DNA of 23,335 bases from a virus, in IMG/VR virus record IMGVR_UViG_3300043395_000572, positions 1-23,335 of that record; one strand, 5' to 3'. Numbering within the stretch: the stretch's first letter is position 1; each line of letters opens with the position of its first letter. The translations under genes and the position numbers were made by a program. Below the pieces are notes generated by a model, which ran no database searches, was not told the DNA's origin, and saw only the letters and a program-made list of their open reading frames with translations. This document shows, in pieces, positions 15,318 to 23,335 of this stretch.

Positions 15318-18300
15318 AGAACCGTTTGATATTTCAGTTGATGATTTCAGCTGGATCTCCGGCGAGATCAAGCCTGTCGTACCTAAGACAGAACTTGATC
15401 GTCGCCAGTTTCTTACGTCCGTTGCAGCCGGTCCTGAGACTGGGCAGACTGTGCGCGCTGAACTTGAAACATCTAGTACTTCTCCTACCCAAGATAGACT
15501 GAATGCTTTGTTTAAAGAGCAGCAGACAGTTCAGGTACGTCAACAATTAGAATCGATCATAGCGGATCCTAACATTCCTAAGCAGGAAAAGATTCAACAG
15601 GTTCAAGCTGCGCAATCGGCAATAGATTCTCCATTGTTTGAAGAATCTGTTATCGATCGTGCAAAGCGAAACCTCACTGCGCTTAATAATATAGATTCTG
15701 TAAGCGATCTGCAAGCGCAGGACGCACTCGTAGATCATTACCACGAGCTGGCTAAAGTCGATGCAGCTATCAACGAAGCTGCTAATACGCTCACTTGGAA
15801 CACAGATAAGATCGGTCTTCCGGTCGATGTTACTATCGGAATACTAGCTCCTTGGTACGATCAGAATATTAAAGATGTTCTGAATGAAGTTGTTCCCGGG
15901 TTTGTTACTACAACTGGGAGGCTGCCTTGGCCTCTGTCTGATGGCGCTGGCGATCTTAAGGTTCGTTGGAAAGCGCATCTCGATTCACTCTCGCCTGAAG
16001 AAAAGGTACTAACAGTTCGTAGGCTTGCTGAAGCTATTGAGAATAACCCAGTATTTGGGAATGACAATGGCTATACCAAGATGGTCTTGTGGCAAGAACT
16101 GGTGCAAGATATCGATTCGGCGTCTGCTCATAGGGTGTCTGATAACATTTTCGGATCTCTTGATTACATAGGTCTTGGCATAATTAAGGGCGCCGGTATA
16201 CTTGGAGCTAAGGCTCTGCGTCGCGTTATGCTTGGCAAGAAGGTTACGGATACCATTGCCACTGAAAAGGTGGTGGCAACGGTTACTGGCCACGAGAAGG
16301 TGGTGCATGAACTCAAGACTTCTCTCGAAAAGAAATTAGATAAGGCTCTTAATAATACTCTAGAGAATAAACCGGTCGGATCTACAGCATCTGTTATAGA
16401 GCAAGTAGCTCCTACAACGGCTAGAGAGATTCAAATAGGGGCGCTTCAGGATACTACTGGTGAGACTGCTAAGAGTATTGGCGCCACTAATCCGCAAATA
16501 GCAAACGACGGACTACTTCCTAATCCGCCCAATACTAACCCCGGGATAACTCCTAGTCTGCATAGTCTTAATGACACTATGGTGGACTTAGATCCGGGTC
16601 GACAGTTCTTTACCGAAGCCGAAATAAGGGGCGCGGAGGGCACGCTGAATGAGCGGCTCGAATCTCTGGCTTCCGTTAGTCCTAACATCCATCTTCATAA
16701 GATGGAGACTGACATAATCCCCGGCGGATATAGGGCGAACTATCATATTTATGATACGCCTAGCAGCGGTTTCACGTCTCAAAAGATGGCGATGGATACT
16801 GCTAAAACCTTTAAAGAATTCTCTGATACAAGCACTGAATTGATGGTGCGGAACTATACAGATGATGAGTTCGTTCCACTTTCACAAGCTAAGAAGGAAG
16901 GCTGGTTTGATCCTAAGCGTAAGAACGAGTACTCTATTCGCTTATCAGTAGAAGAGCGCTTGATGGCTAATCACGCTCTTGACGATGTTCCGATATTTAC
17001 GGGCAATAATGTTGTTGGTCGCCTTGCTGCGTGGGCAGATAAGAGCGCCACTTTTGTCTCGTGGCTTGTTAATGCCGGGAACGTAGCAACTGATCAACGT
17101 TCGGCTAAGCTAGGCGCCATGACCCGCATGCTTAAGCCGATGACTATCCTGAAGCAGGACGACCAAGCTAAAGTTATTAAGATGCTTGACGAAGGCGACA
17201 GGCAGAAAGAGTGGTGGTCAGACGTCGAGCTGCTTAATGTATGGCAGAATGAGCCGAATGCTGCAGACTTGATTGCTGGATACAAAGCTGTCTTGCACCA
17301 TAATCAAGTTGTCTACAAAGAAATCAATAAGCGAGCCAGGGCTAAACTGGCTAATGAAAACTATAAGCATGTTATTCTGCCTAAAGAAATGTTCGGCGAC
17401 AACTTCTCTCAGATGGGGAAGTACGTTGGCCGGAATGAGCTTAAGACAGTAGCTGGCGATGACTTCACTGCTAAGACTCACGTTCCCCGCGATATCCGCA
17501 GAATCTACGACGCTAATAAAAAGCAAGTACTTAATGTAGATTCTAAGATGCTTGATGATATGGCAGAAGATACTGCTAACAAATTCATTAAGCTGCATAC
17601 TCCGGTATGGATTGATAAGCAGCAGATTCGCTATATCTTTCTTAAGAACGGTGAAGGACTGAAGGTCAAGAATCTTCCTAAGTATGTAGTTAGGAACGAG
17701 CGGGGGTATATCTCGCGAGTGTATGATTCTTCGTACATCCTCCGTCAAGTCAAAGGAGGCCTTGCTGATGGGTATTACCAGCAGCGAGCATCCGCTATCA
17801 GGATGTATGCCACTAGAGGCGAAATGCTGCGCGATCTTGCGAAGCTTCATGCTGAAGAAGAGATCAAGCACGCCGCAGATCCTAAATATAAAATTAAGAA
17901 GTATATCCCCACCGATGCTAGGGAATTGCAGGCGGACAAAGAGTACGCTAACCGTACCTCGCTAGAATACCTCCAAGATTCTGGGATGCTGTTCACTTCT
18001 AGGCGCGGCCAAGAAGTTTTCGGGATTGATGGCGCTCGTAGATTGAAAAGTATCTCCGATAGTCTTCAGCTCAGTCGGAATGTTGCAGCAAGCGCTAACA
18101 CTGTAGAGCCTCTCGTAGACAAGCTCACTAAGAATTGGGAACTGAAGTACGGTAAGAAGTTCAGCACTAATGGCAAGATGCCGTGGCGAGAGCAAGACCT
18201 CACTAGAGTGACTAGCGATATCCGGAAGACCGCCGATTTCGGCGAAGCACTAGCTTTGCAACGCCACATCAAACTTCTTGCCGGCGTAGACGATTCTGCC

Positions 18301-20211
18301 GTCACGCATGCGTTCCGTAATTTCATGATTAATTTTTCCGAGCACTTGAGCACTCGGTGGGATAACGCCTTCGTTAATAAAATAGCCGAAGGTCTGGTCA
18401 ATCATCGACGTAAGAATCCCATTAATGGTGTTAAGGGTGCGGCATTCACTCACTTCATTATCTTTAATCCGATACGTCAGCTTGTTATGCAGGCGCAGCA
18501 GATGTCGATGTATCTCGGTATTGAGGGGGCAATGAAGTACTTCCTTACTAAAGGCATCCCTGAGTACGGCGCATTAATGCACGGGAATGTATGGCGACAT
18601 ACTAAAATGTGGGATGAAGTTAAGCATGTCGGCGCTAAGATGGCTGGCATGGATGTAAAAGAGTACGAGAAATTCATTGATGCGTACAAGAAGACTGGAC
18701 TTCCGGATTCTATCGATCATCATATGTACTCCGTGATGACGAATGTAGAGCGTAGTCATTTGGGATCTCCAACTGCGCTCGGGCTTAATCCGTGGATAGA
18801 CAAGCCTCTAACTGTATGGAGAAATGTCAAGCGCGTGGCTCGTCGTATCGGCTTTGATGCTGGCGAACAGTCTCAGTTGATGGCTGGGTACTTAGCTGCG
18901 CGCAATCGCTGGATGATTCGTAATCCTAAGATTGCTCACCTGTGGGCAGAGGATGATAATCTTCTGAAGATAGCCGGCGATGCTCGCGCGATCTCGCTGA
19001 ACATGAATGAATCAGGCATGTTGCAATCTCAAAAAGGATTGCTTGGCATGATCATGCAGTTCATGAGCCACGCGACTAAGTCCTTCCAAGTTCTGATCCC
19101 TAACACCACTAAAGCAGGATCTCTTGCCGGTCTTTCTAAGTTCTCGAATAAAGCTTTCTCTAACCAAGAGAAGGCCGCTATCTTTGCAAACCAGATGGTA
19201 CTGTACGGTGTCGGTGCATTCGGATTGAACCAGATGTACGAATCGTTTGTTGCGAACCTCGGCATCGAGGTACCGCCTGAAGTGAACTCTAAGATTGAAG
19301 AAGGCCTTATTGGTACTCTGATCAATCTATCGTTCGCTGCAATGGGGGATGAAGATCCGGGAGAACTTAGCACAGATCTAGACGTATCTTCTTCTATCGC
19401 GCCGTTCTCGGGTATTGGCGGCAGAAGCCAGATTGTTGGCATGGGTAACCCATTAGGGTGGCTTATTAACGCTATGTTCATACAGGACATGACGTTAGCT
19501 GAAGCAGTTGGTCCTGCAACGCTGATGATTGAACGTGCTGATAAGGCAATCTCTTTTGCAGCAACTGTCGCTGGCGCAGTGCCGGATCCTGAGATTGGCA
19601 CTGATGCATTCATGGCTATTCTTAACGAGACTGGTAAGCAAATGCTTCCGATCTTTAATAACTTCATGCAAGCTAGGATTGAAGATACTGTTGATAGACA
19701 TATCACGGCTAGTGGTAATCTTGGTACTGAAGTTACGGATGGGGAGACTTGGGCCCGCGCTATCCTAGGATTCAATACTAAGCGGCAACGCGAAGTAAGC
19801 ACTGATCTGATGGAAGTTCGAGGTCTTATGGGCAATCCGAAGAAAGAAGGATTGAAGTCTGAATTGAATGAGGTAGCTGATGATTGGTATAAATTCGCAC
19901 TCTATCAAGCAGTTCAGATTGCAGACGGTAAAGAAGACTTTAAAGCTAGGCACCGTGACCTAAAAAATATCGGTACTATATTGAAGGCATCTCTCGGGGA
20001 AGATGAATACCGGTACGTTATGAATCGTGTACGCGATAAGTACACTTCCCTTGAAAGCGGTGGCCCAGAAAATGAACTGTATCGGAATCTTCTTAGGATA
20101 GGCGGAGACATCCCCTCTATTCTAGACCCATCATTTGCTACCGAAATAAATAACCAACCTAATTTTAAGCACAAGGATAGAATCCTTCAATGGCTTGAGG
20201 ATATTAAATAA
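15310..20211 (+). CDS. Giant internal virion (DNA-ejection) protein
   Basis: A 1633-residue, largely helical protein, the largest in the window. It lies in the position of T7 gp15/gp16. A glycine-rich hydrophobic segment occurs at about residues 281-305 (FGSLDYIGLGIIKGAGILGA). Residues about 385-435 are a Thr/Pro/Asn-rich linker. In the last third are FIIFNPIRQLVMQAQQM (about 1049-1065) and MIMQFMSHATKSFQVLIP (about 1247-1264), motifs I associate with large internal virion proteins of T7-like and marine podoviruses. No lytic transglycosylase motif is recognised, unlike T7 gp16, so peptidoglycan cutting may be done elsewhere. A start at 15310 has AAGGTG nine bases upstream. It is predicted to be packed in the head and to form part of the conduit through the envelope. 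Confidence 0.8.
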   Translation: MVKEPFDISVDDFSWISGEIKPVVPKTELDRRQFLTSVAAGPETGQTVRAELETSSTSPTQDRLNALFKEQQTVQVRQQLESIIADPNIPKQEKIQQVQAAQSAIDSPLFEESVIDRAKRNLTALNNIDSVSDLQAQDALVDHYHELAKVDAAINEAANTLTWNTDKIGLPVDVTIGILAPWYDQNIKDVLNEVVPGFVTTTGRLPWPLSDGAGDLKVRWKAHLDSLSPEEKVLTVRRLAEAIENNPVFGNDNGYTKMVLWQELVQDIDSASAHRVSDNIFGSLDYIGLGIIKGAGILGAKALRRVMLGKKVTDTIATEKVVATVTGHEKVVHELKTSLEKKLDKALNNTLENKPVGSTASVIEQVAPTTAREIQIGALQDTTGETAKSIGATNPQIANDGLLPNPPNTNPGITPSLHSLNDTMVDLDPGRQFFTEAEIRGAEGTLNERLESLASVSPNIHLHKMETDIIPGGYRANYHIYDTPSSGFTSQKMAMDTAKTFKEFSDTSTELMVRNYTDDEFVPLSQAKKEGWFDPKRKNEYSIRLSVEERLMANHALDDVPIFTGNNVVGRLAAWADKSATFVSWLVNAGNVATDQRSAKLGAMTRMLKPMTILKQDDQAKVIKMLDEGDRQKEWWSDVELLNVWQNEPNAADLIAGYKAVLHHNQVVYKEINKRARAKLANENYKHVILPKEMFGDNFSQMGKYVGRNELKTVAGDDFTAKTHVPRDIRRIYDANKKQVLNVDSKMLDDMAEDTANKFIKLHTPVWIDKQQIRYIFLKNGEGLKVKNLPKYVVRNERGYISRVYDSSYILRQVKGGLADGYYQQRASAIRMYATRGEMLRDLAKLHAEEEIKHAADPKYKIKKYIPTDARELQADKEYANRTSLEYLQDSGMLFTSRRGQEVFGIDGARRLKSISDSLQLSRNVAASANTVEPLVDKLTKNWELKYGKKFSTNGKMPWREQDLTRVTSDIRKTADFGEALALQRHIKLLAGVDDSAVTHAFRNFMINFSEHLSTRWDNAFVNKIAEGLVNHRRKNPINGVKGAAFTHFIIFNPIRQLVMQAQQMSMYLGIEGAMKYFLTKGIPEYGALMHGNVWRHTKMWDEVKHVGAKMAGMDVKEYEKFIDAYKKTGLPDSIDHHMYSVMTNVERSHLGSPTALGLNPWIDKPLTVWRNVKRVARRIGFDAGEQSQLMAGYLAARNRWMIRNPKIAHLWAEDDNLLKIAGDARAISLNMNESGMLQSQKGLLGMIMQFMSHATKSFQVLIPNTTKAGSLAGLSKFSNKAFSNQEKAAIFANQMVLYGVGAFGLNQMYESFVANLGIEVPPEVNSKIEEGLIGTLINLSFAAMGDEDPGELSTDLDVSSSIAPFSGIGGRSQIVGMGNPLGWLINAMFIQDMTLAEAVGPATLMIERADKAISFAATVAGAVPDPEIGTDAFMAILNETGKQMLPIFNNFMQARIEDTVDRHITASGNLGTEVTDGETWARAILGFNTKRQREVSTDLMEVRGLMGNPKKEGLKSELNEVADDWYKFALYQAVQIADGKEDFKARHRDLKNIGTILKASLGEDEYRYVMNRVRDKYTSLESGGPENELYRNLLRIGGDIPSILDPSFATEINNQPNFKHKDRILQWLEDIK

Positions 20212-22247
20212 TGGCACCGCCTCGCGACTTAAGGGTAATGGCCCAAGACATCCAAGCACCGCAACTGAATCCATATCTCGGGATGTATCAAAGCGGAGCA
20301 GGCACTGACTTAACAAGGGGAGCGGCTGGAGTAGCTGCCGATCTTAATAATTTTGCTGTGCAGGATGCCCGTCAAGCTGCGGCCGATGAGTCTGCCCGCC
20401 GGTGGAATCAAGAACAACTTGATAGGCAGAGCCGCGGCGTAGGTACTGCTATTGCTGTTGATCAAATGATTCAACTCGGTATGCAACAGGCGGAAGCTAC
20501 TGTAGCTGATCAGCTAGCTGCGGCAGAAGAAGATGCAGCAGCTGCAAGGGCAGGTAGGGTTGCTAATAAGATCAGACTATCAGAGATGCAGAATCCTAAT
20601 TCTACAGCTGCAGTCCTCCAGAAGGGGGCGCAACTGCGTCGTCTGATAGCGCAAGATCCAATGAATGCTGACATCATTATGTCGCAATTCAACGCATCTT
20701 CCGGTAAGGGGATCCTTGAGCAACTGCAAGGTATTGTCTCTAGTCCGGAAGAGCAGCGTCAAAAAATTCTGGAAGAGTACCGCAAAGATGGAAGGCAGCA
20801 GGGGCTTGTTCCAGAAGCTATGTCTGATGGGGAATTGATTGCCCGAGTATCAGCAAACAATTCTCGCATTCTTGCTGGTAAGATTGCAGAAGCTGACACG
20901 CAGCAATTAAGAAAACAAGATCTGCTATCTGAGCGAGATTTTGTAACTAACACTAGAACGGCTATCGCTCCTGGGAAAGCAACAGCTCTCCAAGGATTTA
21001 TGGTGGGACTTATTGGCAGGTACGGGGCAATGCCGGAGAACATGACTCCGGAGCAAAGAACCTCTGCCCTGATGGAATTCGATACTCAAGTGCAGAATGA
21101 TCTGCAGTCTATGCGCGAATCTCAGCCGCCTACTGTTAGTAAAGAAAAGTTCGAGAATGCTATCGCTACATACCGAGAAACTGTAGCTATGCAAAGAGAC
21201 TACCTGAGCGGCAAGGTAAGTAAAGAGCAGTACGAAGTCGGAAAAAGCCTGACTGAGTCTAAGGCGTACCGACAAGTACACGAGACTTACCCGTGGTTAG
21301 CAGACGCAGAAGCCAGGCAAGCCGCCATCAATCTTGTTGGTGACCAGGCTACTAAAGACGGCTTGAGTGCAGATCTAGCTAATAAAGTAGAACCTCTTTA
21401 TGCGCTTATGATCGCGGAACAAGACGGCACAGTTACTGCTGACATCATACGTCGGGATCTTAACACGGCGGAGACGCCACAAGAAAAGTTAGAAGTAGTT
21501 AAGAACTACAAAGACTCCCTTAGTATTCTGGCTAATGGTGCTAACACTACTCCAGACCAGTACCTTGGCGTTATCTCCCAGTTGTGGAGGGATTACAAAC
21601 CTGGCTCCGGGAACCCCGAATACACTAGGATGTTGGATAGCATGATAGAGACAATGGCTAGGCCTGAGTCGCTGCGGCTGATCTCTGCTGGTAAGAACCA
21701 GGATAAGTTCATAGGAGTGCAAGAGGGGCTGAATGCGCACCTTGAGGACCTCTCTAGGTATGTGCAGACTCAAGTCCGCGATAAGTTGAATGAACTCCAA
21801 ATGGTTAACCCGGGCTTCACTGACCCTGTAACAGGCGAACCCACAAGACTCACTGACTTTGTTCAGAGTATGGATGCCTGGTTGGAACCGCAATACCAGG
21901 AGAATGGCGCTGTCAGGTACACAGTTAAGGATACAGTACCGGAGCAGTACAGGAATGCTGCCCGAGAAGCAGCTAGTGCGGCCAATAAGGTAGGCTCCAG
22001 GCTTCCTGATATCATTGCTATCGAAGAAGCCCTCGGGAATACTCGACTTGGGGACCAAGTAATTCCTAAATCTGAAGTTGCCAGGGAGTTCATGGAGAGT
22101 GGGCGGTGGCCATTATCTAATCAGGCTGGGCGCGAACGGATACGCGAACGTTTGACTGGAAAGACTCCAGAACAGCAACGTGCAGCAGAGCGGCCTAGTC
22201 AATTCAATCTTCCTGACTTCAAGTTCACATTCCTGAATGATGTATAA
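20211..22247 (+). CDS. Internal virion protein, helical, gp15-like candidate
   Basis: A 678-residue, almost entirely helical protein rich in Ala, Gln, Glu and Arg. The N-terminus (APQLNPYLGMYQSGAGTDLT, residues 15-34) is followed by long helices such as EATVADQLAAAEEDAAAARA. It ends with a short aromatic tail (FNLPDFKFTFLNDV). No membrane segment, signal peptide or enzyme motif is seen. Size and composition fit the T7 gp15-type middle ejection protein that lines the periplasmic conduit, and it is encoded directly after the giant internal protein. The ATG overlaps the upstream stop (TAATG), with GAGGAT at 20197-20202 as ribosome binding site. Direct family identification is not possible by eye, so the role rests on context and fold type. 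Confidence 0.72.
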   Translation: MAPPRDLRVMAQDIQAPQLNPYLGMYQSGAGTDLTRGAAGVAADLNNFAVQDARQAAADESARRWNQEQLDRQSRGVGTAIAVDQMIQLGMQQAEATVADQLAAAEEDAAAARAGRVANKIRLSEMQNPNSTAAVLQKGAQLRRLIAQDPMNADIIMSQFNASSGKGILEQLQGIVSSPEEQRQKILEEYRKDGRQQGLVPEAMSDGELIARVSANNSRILAGKIAEADTQQLRKQDLLSERDFVTNTRTAIAPGKATALQGFMVGLIGRYGAMPENMTPEQRTSALMEFDTQVQNDLQSMRESQPPTVSKEKFENAIATYRETVAMQRDYLSGKVSKEQYEVGKSLTESKAYRQVHETYPWLADAEARQAAINLVGDQATKDGLSADLANKVEPLYALMIAEQDGTVTADIIRRDLNTAETPQEKLEVVKNYKDSLSILANGANTTPDQYLGVISQLWRDYKPGSGNPEYTRMLDSMIETMARPESLRLISAGKNQDKFIGVQEGLNAHLEDLSRYVQTQVRDKLNELQMVNPGFTDPVTGEPTRLTDFVQSMDAWLEPQYQENGAVRYTVKDTVPEQYRNAAREAASAANKVGSRLPDIIAIEEALGNTRLGDQVIPKSEVAREFMESGRWPLSNQAGRERIRERLTGKTPEQQRAAERPSQFNLPDFKFTFLNDV

Positions 22248-22252
22248 TTAAA

Positions 22253-23335
22253 ATGGGAATAGCTACCCTTTTAAAGAACCTCGGCGAGGTAGTCCCCGAT
22301 CTGGCTAAGTCGGCCAGCATGTCCGCTGACGCTAAGTGGATAATGGAATGGAACCGCGAACTAGCTACTGAAGCTCAGAAGTACTGGACTCCAGGTAAGC
22401 TCAACCAGAATCTGATTGAGTCTACCGAGAACTTCATGGCTAAGTACGGCGTGGATGCCGATACTGCGCAAAGCATGGCGGAGGGGCAGCAAAAATTCTA
22501 CATGACTAATCCTTCTTTGAAGGAACATGATCTTGTTGCTGACATAGCTAAGTTAGATGGGTTCGATGCTGTATCGTACTTGTATAAACTCAAGAGTGAT
22601 AACTGGTACGATCTTGAGGAGCTTAAGGCAGCGCCGCCTAATACAGAAGTGGGGATCATTTCAGCCGCTGAAGCAGACCTAGCGTCTGGGTACCCGGACC
22701 AGGTAGTGGTTGACTCCATCAAGCAGTATATGCTGAATGGAAAACTCCCAGTATTAAAAGAAACAGACGATCCTGACTATATAACTGCGGTGGCTAAGGC
22801 TCATAAAGATCTGAACGTGCACTATATTCCTATGCTGAAGCAATCAAAAGTAGATGTTTCAGCTGTAGATTTAACTGCGCCTATTCCATTTAATGAGCAA
22901 ATGGTCGCGTTCGCAAAAGTCCCCCAAGAAATCATGGACGAGGTGGCTGCTCAGGCGAATGTAGCTCCGCATTTTCTTTACTCTGCACTCAATCAATTCA
23001 AGCCAGGGCCGCTAAAAGTTCAGACGGTAAAAGAAGTTGTAGACTTAGCCTCTGCTCTACACAGAGGTAAAGGGTATCTCCTATCCGATTCATATACACT
23101 GGCTGCTAATAAAGTATTGTTTACTAATGGAAGTCAAGAACTTAAGGACAAAATTCTTAAACAGAAGCTTTATGAATTAGGATTCGAGAAGGATGAAATA
23201 AAAGCATTCATGCTGAATGTGGATACCACCGCTGCGTATCACCATATAGATCCATTAAACAATTCTATTCAAGAACAAGAGAAGGCAGTACTTGAAACCT
23301 TCTTTAGTGCCACTAATACTAGTATTGGTGATGCG
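22253..23335 (+). CDS. Large unknown protein, 3' end outside window, probable ejection or virion protein
   Basis: The frame is open from the ATG at 22253 to the last base of the window, giving 361 residues without a stop, so the gene continues beyond. It begins MGIATLLKNLGEVVPDLAKS, an amphipathic helix, and is mainly helical and charged. No Walker, protease, transglycosylase or polymerase motif is recognised in the visible part. An in-frame stop at 22238-22240 fixes ATG 22253 as the first start, but no clear Shine-Dalgarno site precedes it, so coupling to the upstream gene five bases away is likely. Its place after two internal virion proteins suggests a third large ejection protein. The missing C-terminus could carry a catalytic domain. 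Confidence 0.75.
   Translation, partial: MGIATLLKNLGEVVPDLAKSASMSADAKWIMEWNRELATEAQKYWTPGKLNQNLIESTENFMAKYGVDADTAQSMAEGQQKFYMTNPSLKEHDLVADIAKLDGFDAVSYLYKLKSDNWYDLEELKAAPPNTEVGIISAAEADLASGYPDQVVVDSIKQYMLNGKLPVLKETDDPDYITAVAKAHKDLNVHYIPMLKQSKVDVSAVDLTAPIPFNEQMVAFAKVPQEIMDEVAAQANVAPHFLYSALNQFKPGPLKVQTVKEVVDLASALHRGKGYLLSDSYTLAANKVLFTNGSQELKDKILKQKLYELGFEKDEIKAFMLNVDTTAAYHHIDPLNNSIQEQEKAVLETFFSATNTSIGDA

Noticed and set aside
22243-22248. TATAAT as a sigma70 -10 box
   Set aside because: No -35 hexamer at suitable spacing, and transcription would begin at or after the start codon of the next gene.

Overview
The window is a continuous stretch of a tailed double-stranded DNA phage genome (or prophage). 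It is the late, virion-building half of a podovirus (short-tailed phage). All 21 protein genes lie on the plus strand and are packed almost without gaps, mostly joined by ATGA, TAATG or TTGA overlaps. The portal, scaffold, coat, tail-tube adaptor and tail-nozzle proteins carry sequence signatures of the T7-like/marine podovirus virion module. Shine-Dalgarno sites (best AGGAGG at 10003-10008) point to a bacterial host, but the host and genus cannot be named from this sequence. No RNA genes, integrase, insertion sequence, CRISPR array, replication gene or phage RNA polymerase was seen.

Layout. Positions 2-3859 form a host-recognition block: a beta-rich structural protein cut by the window start, a tail fibre, a small unknown protein and a beta-helical tail spike. 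Positions 3859-6250 hold DNA packaging: a candidate small terminase, the large terminase, and a small coiled-coil protein with a C-terminal membrane segment that may be a holin-type protein. Positions 6247-10580 build the head: portal, a small unknown, scaffold, major capsid protein and a probable capsid decoration protein. An 85-base gap at 10581-10665 holds a GC-rich structured hairpin. Positions 10666-14770 hold a second beta-rich structural protein, the tail tubular A adaptor, an unknown overlapping gene, and a tail tubular B nozzle that is divided into two adjacent reading frames. Positions 14772-23335 hold the ejection proteins: a gp14-like small internal virion protein, a 1633-residue giant, a 678-residue helical protein, and the first 361 residues of another large protein that leaves the window.

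How the parts work together: the scaffold and coat assemble a procapsid on the portal, the terminase fills it with DNA, the adaptor and nozzle close the portal and form the short tail, fibre and spike attach to the cell surface, and the internal proteins are thought to leave the head first and form the DNA conduit through the envelope. The coat gene and the gene after it have strongly selected codons (no AGA, AGG, CTA, TTA or TCA), as expected for the most abundant virion proteins.

I did not find a clear undescribed defence or regulatory system. The observations most worth a second look are the naturally split nozzle gene, the two-conformation hairpin behind the capsid genes, the very large ejection module whose last gene I do not recognise, and the unknown gene overlapping the tail adaptor. 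There is no gene-free stretch longer than 85 bases.
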